Shown: in pieces, positions 25,601 to 33,615 of the stretch
Layout: every line of letters starts with the position of its first letter
Numbering within the stretch: position 1 is the stretch's first letter
NCBI RefSeq assembly: GCF_036898825.1
Contig: NZ_JARUND010000001.1
Coordinates: 1,116,001 to 1,180,000 of the forward strand
DNA: 64,000 nt
Direction of reading: 5' to 3'
DNA from: Streptomyces sp. B21-083
Lineage (GTDB): Bacteria; Actinomycetota; Actinomycetes; Streptomycetales; Streptomycetaceae
Made by a program: the position numbers and the translations under genes
The notes under the pieces: model-generated
Database searches by the model: none
What the model saw: the letters and a program-made list of their open reading frames with translations, nothing else
Told to the model about the DNA's origin: nothing

Positions 25601-25749
25601 TAGGTGCCCGCCTCGTAAGTCCCCTCGTTCCGGCCGGAGCCGGCGTGCGTGACCGCGGGTGCGGGCACTGCGGTGGTCAGCGCCAGAGGACATGCGAGAA
25701 GAAGAGCGAGGAAGGATCCGAGGGTCCGGACGCTCCTTTGATGAAACAT
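22621..25749 (-). CDS. secreted S8 (subtilisin/cucumisin-type) serine peptidase
   Basis: A 1,042-residue exported protease. Signal peptide LGSFLALLLACPLALTTAVPAPAVTHA, then an I9-type prodomain (TYLVKLADEPLATYGG ... AYTVNGFAAELTGGQAEKLAAVPGVVSL). Catalytic Asp in IIGVIDSGFDPDHP (about 228), His in DTDGHGTSVGSV (about 303), oxyanion Asn in AAAAGNNGPQ and Ser in LISGTSFASPYVAGIAALL (about 618). A PA-like insert (KIVVCDRGENLLDEKVAEVARAGGSAVVIVDTP) sits between His and Ser, as in plant cucumisin-like enzymes. A Fn3-like C-terminal part and a jelly-roll-type domain (DLDMYVFDAEGEPFG) follow. ATG at 25749 follows GGAG. Role: extracellular protein degradation. Confidence 0.93.
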   Translation of the reverse strand: MFHQRSVRTLGSFLALLLACPLALTTAVPAPAVTHAGSGRNEGTYEAGTYLVKLADEPLATYGGGVRGLKATAPAAGKRLDAGTGAAKSYLRYLERRRDAVLGAVPGIKKQYDYAYTVNGFAAELTGGQAEKLAAVPGVVSLTRSTVHRTAVAGRDAVPYDARPAAAVRPAGEAVPATSTAQGFSGAGRSTSTAPLPDIPALLGLSGKKGLWAKVGGPKRAGEGMIIGVIDSGFDPDHPMFAPLPEPRPDADVIARKWHGTCDRGDASRPESRITCNNKVIGARWFPDGQPGDVVEEAPSPLDTDGHGTSVGSVAAGGHVTHASIQGTSIGGSLSGVAPAARLAFYKACWGGGCLATALTAAFDSAVADGVDVINFSYRGSLLDPFTLEAMRNTAAAGVFIAAAAGNNGPQAVDNTAPWLTSVASTTHDAEYLATLKLGDGRSFTNISYSRDIRKALLVGAADAARTDPAKAALCLDGTLDPAKTRGKIVVCDRGENLLDEKVAEVARAGGSAVVIVDTPSSGRGFFAELNDLPYLQLNEEGGRKVKAYAATRGATAAFTGSTRVPRRAPVVRTDSSSGPDPFSDGDLLKPEIAAPGDFVPVATLSDTPGQPGRYDLISGTSFASPYVAGIAALLRSLHHDWSPSEIRSALMTTATTTDNRGEPMGRQDADSASPLDYGAGFPRAARAADPGLVYDSTPANWKSYLCALGQGPLTDRGNDCATAPRTDPSDLNHPALAVGDLVARQTVTRTVTNVSAQTASYRAMLKTPAGFKATVFPRRLTLKPGQSARYKVTFTRGDTPYDTWSFGSLTWSDAHSRHRVTSPLALRAAPFRAPHEITADTGGSGSAALTAYADRTGDVTATTTGLYAGRKTTGTLTGTNQDADFSSHPRPSEAVAKVRIHVPKDAPFTRVAVTSADHLPGSDLDMYVFDAEGEPFGRLPGTGSDEQNDLPPGDYDVYIVQYALPPGATGQSYTLWTWRVGQGAPDAPAEVSLATRPVSPGKGAEFTVTWRGTVPGKRYTGVVEYSDGSTAVGRTILTLTP

Positions 25750-25928
25750 CAACAAAACTCCATGCAGTGGTCTATATAGTCAGGTTCAGGCAGCCGCGTA
25801 CGTCGCAGGAGGCCACACCTGCGCCGCTCCGACCACCCCGTCGCGACGACCGCCCGGGAAGAGGTGGACACCGGGCTGGCACAGGACAACACTTTCGGTG
25901 AAAATGTCCCCTGCCGGGCCTTATGCTT

Positions 25929-25965
25929 ACCACCGGTAACAGTCGACCCAACGCAACCGATGAGG
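25929..25965 (+). promoter_or_regulatory. HxlR-gene leader with TTACC-ACC-GGTAA dyad
   Basis: TTACCACCGGTAA (25927-25939) is a perfect inverted repeat just upstream of the HxlR start. It begins a 33-base block (CACCGGTAACAGTCGACCCA and on to CGATG) that recurs with about 85% identity at 27116-27150. Probably the binding site of the HxlR protein; overlap with the start region implies autorepression. Confidence 0.5.
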
Positions 25966-25969
25966 GCCC

Positions 25970-26350
25970 GTGACGTCTCCGCAATTTCCGGCCTTCGATG
26001 TCATGACGGCGACCTGCCCGTCCCGCACCTCGCTCGCCCGCATCGCCAACAAGTGGACGGCCATGGTGGTCATCGCGCTCAGCACGGGCCCCATGCGCTT
26101 CCGCGACCTGCGCACCAGCGTCGACGGCATCAGCGGCAAGGTCCTCACCGAGACACTCCGGGACCTGGAGCGCGACGGAATCGTCACCCGGCGGGTGTAC
26201 GGCGAGGTCCCGCCCAGGGTCGAGTACGAGCTGACCGCACTGGGACGCACCCTGTACGCCCCGCTTCAGGCCCTGGGCCTCTGGGCCGAGGAACACTTCG
26301 CCGAGGTACTCGCGGCGCGCGAGAGCTACGACGCTCGCCGGCAGCCGTGA
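25970..26350 (+). CDS. HxlR family winged-helix regulator
   Basis: A 126-residue MarR/HxlR-type repressor. CPSRTSLARIANKWTAMVVIALSTGPMRFRDLRTSVDGISGKVLTETLRDLERDGIVTRRVYGEVPPRVEYELTALGRTL contains the lone N-terminal Cys (about residue 16), the family WT motif, recognition helix SGKVLTETLRDLE and the wing PPRVEYELT. The family often senses aldehydes, quinones or oxidants through that Cys. GTG at 25970 overlaps a GAGG. It is divergent from the subtilase and 200 bases before a convergent NTF2-like gene, which may be its target because a copy of its leader block lies upstream of that gene. Confidence 0.92.
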   Translation: MTSPQFPAFDVMTATCPSRTSLARIANKWTAMVVIALSTGPMRFRDLRTSVDGISGKVLTETLRDLERDGIVTRRVYGEVPPRVEYELTALGRTLYAPLQALGLWAEEHFAEVLAARESYDARRQP

Positions 26351-26549
26351 CTGGTTGCCAGAGGTAGGCAGCCGGCAACGTCATAGAGGGGGCCGGCGAC
26401 CTTCACCACGGTCTTCCCGCAGGTCGCCGACCTGTTCATACAGGAGGATCCCGATCGTCGGCAGCGGATTCGCCGACGCCGAGACGGCCACGCCGCGCTC
26501 GCGCACCTGGAGTCAGCCGGACGACTTCCGCCGGGGAAGGACGCGGACT

Positions 26550-26945
26550 CTACCGTCCCCAGAAGGCGTCCTCGGCCGCCTCGTCGCCGGAGAACAGCCA
26601 CATCTCGACGATCTTGCCGTCCTTGAGGCGCAGGACATCCACGCCGTCCATGCTCATGGACGCATCCTCGCGCCGCCCGGCGAAGTGGATCGAGGCGGCC
26701 ACCGTGTCGCCGTTGCCCATGAGGGCGTGGATCGTGTCGATGGCGAAGGTGCCCTGACTGGTCTCCATCATCCCGCCGAGCATCGCGAAGACGGCGTCGC
26801 GCCCCTTGCGCTCACCGGAAAACTGGTTGGCGCCCGGCTGATGCCAGACGATCTCCTCGTCCAGAAGCTCGCCCACCTTGGCAAAGTCACCCTTCTGAAC
26901 GGCCTGGAAGTACTCACGCGCGATGTCGACGTTCTTGCTGGTCAT
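26550..26945 (-). CDS. NTF2-like (SnoaL/nuclear transport factor 2 fold) protein
   Basis: A 131-residue cone-shaped alpha+beta protein. NVDIAREYFQAVQKGDFAKVGELLDEEIVWHQPGANQFSGERKGRDAVFAMLGGM followed by HFAGRREDASMSMDGVDVLRLKDGKIVEMWLFSGDEAAEDAFW is the SnoaL-like/ketosteroid-isomerase-like pattern. ATG at 26945 follows GGAG. Members are enzymes or ligand-binding proteins of wide scope; no catalytic Asp/Arg set can be assigned with confidence. A duplicated HxlR leader block lies about 175 bases upstream. The pairing of an HxlR regulator with a small stress-response protein is common. Confidence 0.85.
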   Translation of the reverse strand: MTSKNVDIAREYFQAVQKGDFAKVGELLDEEIVWHQPGANQFSGERKGRDAVFAMLGGMMETSQGTFAIDTIHALMGNGDTVAASIHFAGRREDASMSMDGVDVLRLKDGKIVEMWLFSGDEAAEDAFWGR

Positions 26946-27113
26946 GACAACACTCCTCACGCCTCCGACAAAGAGGCAGTACGACTTACTCCGCAGGTTG
27001 GTGCGAGACGCGACGTGCGCGACGCGGGATGGATCAACGGCGTGCGATCGCCCCTCGATCCGCAGCAGGTCGACGCCTCTTCTTCGGCGACTTCTCCTTC
27101 TGCACCTCCATCT

Positions 27114-27151
27114 TCACCATCGGTAACCAGTCACCTCAACGTAACCAATGG
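27114..27151. repeat. second copy of the HxlR leader block
   Basis: CACCATCGGTAACCAGTCACC and the following TCAACGTAACCAATG align with 25929-25962. Most bases are identical, with one 1-base gap each way, and both are followed within 10 bases by CGTGACG. It lies upstream of the minus-strand NTF2-like gene. It may be a second operator, or a duplicated 5' end of an HxlR gene. Confidence 0.5.
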
Positions 27152-27994
27152 AATATCGTGACGCGCATCACACGACGTGTGCGTGTTACCCGGGAGTTGC
27201 CTAGTCAAGCCGCTGCGTACCGCCGTAGACACGAGACCCGAACGACTGGGAGAGGGATCTCCGGCGATTACTCAGAGTGCGCAAACCGGCAGCCTTGTGA
27301 GCATCGACGACAACGGTGTGGAGTACGCGCCGGCAGCGCGCCAGGACGACCCCGAGCCCGGGCCGGAAGGCGCTCAGGCCGCGACCACCTGCTTCGCAAA
27401 GATGTGGCGGCAAGCACTGGGCGAATGGCACTCGCGGCACCCCGACCGGGGCCCAGCGCGCCGCGAGCCCGCCGAGATGTGCGTCCGCAAGGGCACCAGC
27501 CACCCCATTCACCCGATCTATTGATCCTTTCGGCCACTACGTCCTGACGGCTCGATCCTGAGAGTTCGGCACACAATTAGCGTTGATCACGGGTTTTCCG
27601 TCGATCCTCTAGACAGAGTCCACGCTGAAGCTCCTTAATAGGTCCGATGTCACTCGGGCGAAACACACACCGTATGAGTGGCCGCTTTTCCGCTCTCCCT
27701 CTGAGGGCCACTGGTCACTCCGTCCATCCCGGTTGTCGAGCCGCAGCACGGTGGGCTGTCCCAGCAAAGTTTGGAGATCACGTTGTCAGAGCCGACCAGC
27801 TGTAGCAGAAACACTCGCGGCCGTGGTGGTCCGCCGAGAGCCGGCTTCGCCTTCCGTCTGCGCCCTGTCCGTGCAGGAGCTCCTGAACTCCGGCGCTCCG
27901 CGATGCCCTGCCGGCCGCCTTTCTGAGGGCGGTCCCCACACTCATCACCGGACCGCGCGCCCAGGCCGATCCGTCACCGCGCTCGACGCGTCCC

Positions 27995-28177
27995 GGTTTC
28001 ACCGATACCGCCGACGGCGACCACACCACCTGGCCAGGCAGCTTCCGGCCTGCCCGGGAGCGGTACCACTTCCCGCGACGCGTCCCTCTTCCGGTCAACG
28101 TCGGCGCGACCGGTCAGGGGCACCTGGCCGCCGGCAGCCTCGACTCGCACGTTTACCTCTCACTGCCGAGCGGCTGA
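27995..28177 (+). pseudogene. possible C-terminal remnant of a secreted protein
   Basis: One frame reads GFTDTADGDHTTWPGSFRP, then RYHFPRRVPLPVNVGATGQG and HLAAGSLDSHVYLSLPSG before TGA at 28175-28177. Codon-position GC is strongly gene-like, and the text looks like a beta-rich domain end. No start or upstream partner frame is recognisable in the preceding 300 bases. It could be the tail of a lost extracellular enzyme next to the fucosidase. Identity unknown; chance coding-like sequence cannot be excluded. Confidence 0.3.
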
Positions 28178-28378
28178 GCCATGCCACGACAGCCCTGTCT
28201 CCGGCCTCGATCGGTCATCTTCCGCCTGACACCCGCCGGGCCGCCGGCCCGGCGGTTCCAGCGGAGCGCCGTTTCACAGCCACTTCGACAACCCGTCCAC
28301 GCCCCGGCGCCCAGTCCGTCGACTGTTACCCGGAACGTCGTCACCACAGTCAGCGCCATCGATCCACAGGAGTGGGCC

Positions 28379-30331
28379 ATGTCCTCATCACGAATGACTC
28401 GCCGTACGTTTCTCGGGGCGGCCGGGGTGGCGGGCGCCGCGACCGCCCTGCCGATCGTCCCCGGCTTCGCCGGCCTTCTGTCGCAGGCTGCCGCCGCTGA
28501 CACACAGACCAATCTGAGCAAGATGGTCGACATGCGGTTCGGCATGTTCAACCACTTCAGCCTGGGCACGTTCACCAACCAGGAGTGGGCCGAACCCAAC
28601 CAGAGCCCCACCCTTTTCGCTCCGCCGAGTGTCAACTGCGCGCAGTGGGCCGATGCGGCGGTCGCCGCGAAGATGAGTTACGGCATCCTGACCACCAAGC
28701 ACCATGACGGCTTCGCCCTGTGGCCGAGCGCCCATGGCACCCAGAACGTGGCGAACAGTTCCTACAAGCATGACGTCGTCCAGGCGTACTGCGACGCCTT
28801 CCGGGCGAAGGGGCTGAAGGTCGGGTTGTACTACTCGATCTGGGACCGCACCTTCGGCGTCGAGGCATGGGAGAGCCGGCACAAGGTGACCGGGCTCGAA
28901 ATCACCGATGCCATCCAGCCCGGCGACATGACCTTCATCCTCGGTCAGATCACCGAGCTGCTCACCAACTACGGCACCATCGACATGTTGATGACCGATG
29001 GTTACGCATGGCAGATGGGGCAGCAGGCCGTCTCCTACCAGAGGATCCGTTCACTGGTGAAGGAGTTGCAGCCGGACTGCGTCATGATCGACATCGGCGG
29101 ACTGTCGGAGCCCTTCCTCAGCGACGCGATCTTCTTCGAGGAGCCGTTGGGGGTCACGGCGCCGGCGGGCAACACCTACGCCGGTATGCAGGGGCAGACC
29201 ATCAGCAACGGCTGGTTCTGGCACCCCTCCACTCCGACCGAGGGCCTCATGAGCAAGGATGCGGTCCTGTCGCACCTTGCGGACCTGGAGCCGAAGTACA
29301 CCTCGTTCATCCTCAACTGCCCGCCCAACCGCAACGGCCTGCTGGACACCAACATCGTCAACCGGCTCGCCGAAGTGGGTGCCGCCTGGAGCCCGAACAC
29401 CTCCAGGCCACCGCTGCCCACCCAACCACTGCGCGCTGAGCACCCCGTCACCCCGGTCAACGCGTACGCCGCCGGCTTCCACACCGGCGAGGGACCGCTC
29501 AACGCCATCGACGGACTCAGCGACGTCCGCTACGAGACCTGCTGGTCGACCTGGGGACTCTCCTCGCCCCTGCCCAACTCGCTCACGCTCGACCTGGGTG
29601 GGGTGTGGAGCAACGTCTCCACCCTGGAGTACCTGCCCAAGCAGTGGAACCGCAACGACTCCACCGACGGCGACATCACCTCGTACACCATCTCGACCAG
29701 CACCGACGGCACGAACTTCGCCCAGGTCGCCACCGGCACCTGGGCCGGCAACCGCAAGCCCAAGGTGGTCGAGTGGCCCGCCCGGAACGTGGGCTTCGTA
29801 CGGATCCAGGCGAACGCGGCCACCGGCGGCTACGCCAACGTCGGCGGCGTCCGGATCGGCGGCCGGACGGCCAAGCCTGCCCTCGTCTCGAGTGTCCTGC
29901 CGGGCGACGGCACCGTGTACCGGCTGGTCAACCGCAACAGCGGCAAGGTCGCCGACGTCAGTGCGAACGGATCCGCCAACGGCACCAACATCCTCCAGTG
30001 GCCCTGGCTGAACAAGAACAACCAGAAGTGGACCGTCGCCTCCACCGGCGACGGCTACTACGAGATCAAGGGCCTCGGCAGCGCCAAGCTCATGGAAGTG
30101 GCCGGGCTTTCCCGCGACGACGGCGGCAATGTGGCCATCTACGCGGACTCCGACGTACCCCAGCAGCACTGGGCCGTCACGCCCACCGGTGACGGGTACT
30201 ACTTCCTCATCAACCGCTACAGCGGGCTCTGCCTCGGCGTCGACGAGGGCAGCACCGCCGACGGAGCCAACATCGAGCAGCAGCCGTACACGTCACAAAC
30301 GCGGCAGCAATGGCAGATCATCACCTCCTGA
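28379..30331 (+). CDS. secreted GH29 alpha-L-fucosidase with CBM32 and ricin-type lectin domains
   Basis: A 650-residue exported glycosidase. A Tat signal (MTRRTFLGAAGVAGAATALPIVPGFAGLLSQAAAA) opens the protein; it should be folded before export. The GH29 barrel follows: MRFGMFNHFSLGTFTNQEWA, ILTTKHHDGFALWPS (the KHHDG strand), and IDMLMTDGYAW with the probable nucleophile Asp about residue 207. From about residue 360 comes a discoidin/F5-8 C (CBM32) domain (PLNAIDGLSDVRYETCWSTW ... VRIQANAATGG). From about 520 comes a beta-trefoil lectin with QxW-like repeats (NKNNQKWTV, VPQQHWAV, TRQQWQI). It releases L-fucose from glycans, feeding the operon at 10-17 kb. ATG follows CAGGAGTGGGCC. Confidence 0.93.
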   Translation: MSSSRMTRRTFLGAAGVAGAATALPIVPGFAGLLSQAAAADTQTNLSKMVDMRFGMFNHFSLGTFTNQEWAEPNQSPTLFAPPSVNCAQWADAAVAAKMSYGILTTKHHDGFALWPSAHGTQNVANSSYKHDVVQAYCDAFRAKGLKVGLYYSIWDRTFGVEAWESRHKVTGLEITDAIQPGDMTFILGQITELLTNYGTIDMLMTDGYAWQMGQQAVSYQRIRSLVKELQPDCVMIDIGGLSEPFLSDAIFFEEPLGVTAPAGNTYAGMQGQTISNGWFWHPSTPTEGLMSKDAVLSHLADLEPKYTSFILNCPPNRNGLLDTNIVNRLAEVGAAWSPNTSRPPLPTQPLRAEHPVTPVNAYAAGFHTGEGPLNAIDGLSDVRYETCWSTWGLSSPLPNSLTLDLGGVWSNVSTLEYLPKQWNRNDSTDGDITSYTISTSTDGTNFAQVATGTWAGNRKPKVVEWPARNVGFVRIQANAATGGYANVGGVRIGGRTAKPALVSSVLPGDGTVYRLVNRNSGKVADVSANGSANGTNILQWPWLNKNNQKWTVASTGDGYYEIKGLGSAKLMEVAGLSRDDGGNVAIYADSDVPQQHWAVTPTGDGYYFLINRYSGLCLGVDEGSTADGANIEQQPYTSQTRQQWQIITS

Positions 30332-30498
30332 CCGGCCCTCCGCCCCCTCCTCCACTGCCTGCTGTCGAGGAGGAGGGGCGCGGGTCGTCTACGGCTGAAC
30401 AGCCCCATGAAATGACAACGGAACCCTGCGAACCACGGACTCGGCGACCCACCGGACTCCGCCCAGGCCCGAGCCGCACGGGTGCCTGACCCGGCCCT

Positions 30499-30540
30499 GC
30501 TGCCGTGGACCCGGCACCCGTGCGCCGGGTCCACGGCAGC
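30499..30540. terminator. 17-bp perfect hairpin after the fucosidase
   Basis: GCTGCCGTGGACCCGGC and GCCGGGTCCACGGCAGC pair perfectly over 17 bp around an 8-base loop, 168 bases after the fucosidase stop. One of the strongest stem-loops in the window. The rest of 30332-30845 holds nothing else recognisable except the leader of the deacetylase. Confidence 0.8.
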
Positions 30541-30845
30541 GGGCGCCCGACCTCGGCATCGGCCGCCTCCGCGCCCTTTTGATGTCGGCCCGCCCGCTTG
30601 AGCCGCCCTTGTACAACACGATCAGCGGCAGCTCCTCGCCGAGCGGCCGGAGAGGAAGTGGTCACATCCGGGACGCCGACGGGCACCGGGGATTGCGGCA
30701 GACCGGCCGAAAACGTACCTTTACCCGGCAACTGTGAAAGCGCTTGCCCCATAAGGCGTCACAACGGGACGCCGCAGCGCGATGCAGCTCACGCACCGCA
30801 CATCCCGACCCACACCCCCCGCATCTCACGTACTTAGGTTCACGC

Positions 30846-32303
30846 ATGCCCCGACGCACCCTCGCCCCTGCCCTCCTCCTGCTCGGGTCGCTCGCCCTGA
30901 CGGCCGCCTGTTCCACCGGTTCGACACCGGCGGAGTCCGCGCCCTCTCCGAACGGCCCATCCCTGACCGGAAAGAACGACACCGGCACCCAGGTCGACCT
31001 GACCGAGCTCAAGGGCGTGAACATCGTCAGCGACAGCAGCACCGACCGCTCCTGCCCCTGGGCCACGAGCTACCCGGACGTGCCCGGCGCCGACGCGATG
31101 ACGGTCGTCATGAAGAAGCACGTGGAGGGACGTCTCTCCGGCTTCCTCGGCGAGGACATCGGCGGCCCGCCGAACTGCGGTGGCGCGGACGGGTCGGAGG
31201 GGCCCGAGCTGAACGTCAGCTTCTCGTTCCTTGTGGCCTCCGGCGACGTGCTGGGCGTCCGGCTGGCGACGGTCGACCGTACGTCGAACGCGGACGGCCT
31301 GGACACCAGGGCGTACTGGTACGACGGCGCCGCCAAGAAGTACCGGCCTTCCCCCGCGCTCATCGCGGACAACTCCCGGGACGCCTTCGTCGCGGCCCTG
31401 AAGACGCGCCTCGAGAAGCGGGAAGGAGTCACTCCCGACACCGTCGACGCGGCGCTCGGCGACCAGGAGGGCCGCGACGCCTACCTGGACGACATGGCCT
31501 TCAGCGCCGACGGCGATCTGAAGGTGGACTTCGACCGGGGCACGGTCGGCGTTCCGCCGGCCGCCCGCATTTCCGTCACCCTCCCCGAAGCGACGGTCAC
31601 CCCGTGGCTGTCCGGCTTCGGCAGCCGCGCCCAGAAGCAGACCACCGACCCGGACGACAAGCTCGACCTCGGCGCCACCCACACCCCCGCCCCGTCCGTC
31701 TCCGCGCAGCCGGACCCGGGCGCGGACACCACGGACTGCTCCAAGGCCAAGTGCGTCGCCCTGACCTTCGACGACGGGCCCGCCGCCCCCGAGACGGGAA
31801 CGCTGCTCCGGTACCTCGCCCAGTTCAAGGCGCGGGCGACCTTCTTCGTGGTCGGCCAGAACGTCGCCGCTCACCCGGACATCGTGCGCGCCGAGATGAA
31901 GTCAGGTCACGAGGTCGCCAACCACTCCTGGAACCACCCGGTCCTCACCAACCTCACCCCCGCCCAGGTCCGCTCCCAGCTGGAGCGCACCACCGCGGCG
32001 ATCAAGGCCGCCACGGGCAAGGAGCCGACGCTCTTCCGGCCGCCGTACGGCGCGATCGACGGCAAGGTCCGGGCTACCACCAGCCTGTCCCCCGTCCTGT
32101 GGGACATGGACACCCTGGACTGGAAGTCCCACGACCCGGCCGAGGTCGCCAAGACAGTCATATCCCAGGCCGAACGCAACGACGTCGTCCTGATCCACGA
32201 CATCCACCCCACCTCGGTCGCCGCCGTCCCGGAGATCCTGCGCGCCCTCACCGCCCGCGGCTACCACTTCGTGACGGTCAGCCACTTGCGCGCGACCCTC
32301 TGA
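30846..32303 (+). CDS. lipoprotein polysaccharide deacetylase (NodB domain) with RsiV-like N-terminal domain
   Basis: A 485-residue lipoprotein. Signal RRTLAPALLLLGSLALTAAC ends in a lipobox (about residue 21). Residues about 60-280 form a DUF3298/RsiV-like region (RAYWYDGAAKKYRPSPALI, DAYLDDMAFSADGDLKVDFDRGTVG). The NodB domain follows: VALTFDDGPAAPETGTLL (catalytic Asp-Asp pair), metal His pair in HEVANHSWNHPVLTNLT, RPPYGAIDGKV, LWDMDTLDWKSHDP and VVLIHDIHPTS. It is a carbohydrate esterase family 4 enzyme acting on peptidoglycan or another N-acetylated polymer outside the membrane. All catalytic motifs are intact. Confidence 0.92.
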   Translation: MPRRTLAPALLLLGSLALTAACSTGSTPAESAPSPNGPSLTGKNDTGTQVDLTELKGVNIVSDSSTDRSCPWATSYPDVPGADAMTVVMKKHVEGRLSGFLGEDIGGPPNCGGADGSEGPELNVSFSFLVASGDVLGVRLATVDRTSNADGLDTRAYWYDGAAKKYRPSPALIADNSRDAFVAALKTRLEKREGVTPDTVDAALGDQEGRDAYLDDMAFSADGDLKVDFDRGTVGVPPAARISVTLPEATVTPWLSGFGSRAQKQTTDPDDKLDLGATHTPAPSVSAQPDPGADTTDCSKAKCVALTFDDGPAAPETGTLLRYLAQFKARATFFVVGQNVAAHPDIVRAEMKSGHEVANHSWNHPVLTNLTPAQVRSQLERTTAAIKAATGKEPTLFRPPYGAIDGKVRATTSLSPVLWDMDTLDWKSHDPAEVAKTVISQAERNDVVLIHDIHPTSVAAVPEILRALTARGYHFVTVSHLRATL

Positions 32304-32382
32304 GCGGCCCGTGAGGCAGCGTCACGTTTCCGGCCGACGTACCTCGCGGACTGCCTTACGGGTCGGACAGTCTGCGAATGAC

Positions 32383-32709
32383 CTACGTGTCCTCCGGGAC
32401 GGGGACCGAATCGGCCCAGGTCGCCATGGCGTCGAGAACGTCGCTCAACCCCGCACCGAGGGGGGTGAGTTCGTACTCGACGCGCGGTGGGATCTCCGCG
32501 TAGGTGGTGCGGGTGACGATGCCGTACGTCTCGAACTGGCGCAGTCGGCTGGTCAGGGTGTGGGGGCTGATGCCGGGCAGGGCCTGGCGCAGTTCGGTGA
32601 AGCGGTGGGTGCCTTTGAGGAGTTCGCGCACGATGAGGGTGGCCCAGGGGCCGTTGAGAAGGGTGAGGAAGCGAGCCACACCACACTCGGGAAGGCAGGG
32701 ATTGGTCAC
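32383..32709 (-). CDS. HxlR family regulator of the divergent NmrA gene
   Basis: A 108-residue winged-helix protein. CLPECGVARFLTLLNGPWATLIVRELLKGTHRFTELRQALPGISPHTLTSRLRQFETYGIVTRTTYAEIPPRVEYELTPLGAGL has the N-terminal Cys pair, the WxxLIxREL helix and the PPRVEYELT wing. I take GTG at 32709 as start because the ATG at 32727 falls inside the 41-bp operator dyad; leaderless initiation at that ATG cannot be ruled out. Divergent from the NmrA-type reductase; HxlR/NmrA pairs typically answer electrophile or quinone stress, with the Cys as sensor. Confidence 0.88.
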   Translation of the reverse strand: MTNPCLPECGVARFLTLLNGPWATLIVRELLKGTHRFTELRQALPGISPHTLTSRLRQFETYGIVTRTTYAEIPPRVEYELTPLGAGLSDVLDAMATWADSVPVPEDT

Positions 32710-32725
32710 TTTTCGACAGTAGCCC

Positions 32726-32766
32726 ATTAGTGCAGTTGATGTAACCAGTACATCCCATGCACTAAT
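32726..32766. promoter_or_regulatory. 41-bp dyad operator between hxlR and nmrA genes
   Basis: ATTAGTGCAGTTGATGT (32726-32742) and ACATCCCATGCACTAAT (32750-32766) are inverted repeats matching at 14 of 17 positions around a 7-base centre. It fills the divergent intergenic gap, ending six bases before the NmrA ATG. Size and symmetry fit a dimer pair of HxlR. The NmrA transcript is probably leaderless. Confidence 0.75.
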
Positions 32767-32772
32767 AGCCGC

Positions 32773-33615
32773 ATGACCTACGTGATCCATGGCGCCACCG
32801 GCGCCCAGGGTGCCCCTGTCGCCACCACTCTCACTGCCGCGGGCAGGTCCGTGACCGCGCTGACCCGCAACCCCGACGCCGCCGTGGACGGCGCACGCGT
32901 CGTGGCCGCGAGCTACTCTTCCGCCTCCGACCTGACCGACGCCTACCGAGGCGCCGACGGGGTGTTCGTCCACCTGCCGGTGGGCGCGGAGGAGGACCGT
33001 CTGGCCTTCGCGAACAACATCCTCACGGCTGTCCGTGTAGCCCGGCCGGGCCGCGTGGTGTTCTCCACCAGCGGTTTCGCGATCGACTCAGCCACCGGCG
33101 GCGGCGCCGCGACGCTGGCCGCCGGCCTGGCGGGCAGCGGGGTGTCCCATGCGGTGATCGCCCCCGAGCTGTACCTCGAAAACCTGCTCATGCCGTACGT
33201 CATCGATTCGGTCCGTGAGCGCGGCGTGCTGCCGTACCCGATCCGGGCCGACTTCCCCGTCTCCTGGGCATCCCACCTGGACATCGCCGACGTCACGGTC
33301 GCCCTGTTCGAGCGCCCGGACGTCACCGGCGTGGTCTCCGTCGGGCAGTACCCGGCGGTCACCGGGCCCGACCTGGCCGCGGCCTTCGCCACCCGGCTCG
33401 GGCGGGACGTGGTCTTCGAGCCGATCAGCCTGGATGAGTTCCGCACGTCCGTGGCACCCCTGATCGGCGAAGGCCCTGCCGCAGGCACCGCGGAGGCATA
33501 CCGCGCCATGAGCGCGATGCCGGGTCGCTCGATCACGCCGGAGAACTCCGCCCAGAAGCTGCTGGATGTCACGCCCCGGACCACGACGGAGTGGCTGGCA
33601 GACATGGGTCTGTGA
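32773..33615 (+). CDS. NmrA/NAD(P)H-binding reductase
   Basis: A 280-residue atypical SDR. Rossmann loop VIHGATGAQGAPVATTL (GxxGxxG type, about 5-20), TRNPD after beta-2, GVFVHLP, VFSTSGFAID, APELYLENLL and PVSWASHLDIADVTVALFERPDVTGVVSVG match the QOR2/NmrA-type quinone oxidoreductase or redox-sensor family. No canonical YxxxK catalytic pair is needed in this family. The ATG lacks a Shine-Dalgarno sequence and sits next to the operator, suggesting a leaderless message. Function is probably quinone reduction or NADPH sensing, controlled by the divergent HxlR protein. Confidence 0.88.
   Translation: MTYVIHGATGAQGAPVATTLTAAGRSVTALTRNPDAAVDGARVVAASYSSASDLTDAYRGADGVFVHLPVGAEEDRLAFANNILTAVRVARPGRVVFSTSGFAIDSATGGGAATLAAGLAGSGVSHAVIAPELYLENLLMPYVIDSVRERGVLPYPIRADFPVSWASHLDIADVTVALFERPDVTGVVSVGQYPAVTGPDLAAAFATRLGRDVVFEPISLDEFRTSVAPLIGEGPAAGTAEAYRAMSAMPGRSITPENSAQKLLDVTPRTTTEWLADMGL

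Larger units (their letters stand above)
26946..28378. other. long intergenic stretch with one duplicated leader block and one possible gene remnant
   Basis: About 1.4 kb without a convincing intact gene. It holds the 27114-27151 block (separate entry) and a possible C-terminal coding remnant at 27995-28177 (separate entry). A weak 115-codon plus-strand frame (27177-27524) lacks any known motif and is not called. Base composition is lower in GC around 27540-27680 (for example acacaattagcgttgatcacgg and tccttaataggtcc). A promoter for the fucosidase could lie here, but I see no -35/-10 pair that I trust. Confidence 0.5.

Noticed and set aside
27733..28500. Plus-strand 255-codon frame before the fucosidase
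   Set aside because: Arg/Pro-rich text without motifs, and it runs across the fucosidase start in the wrong frame.
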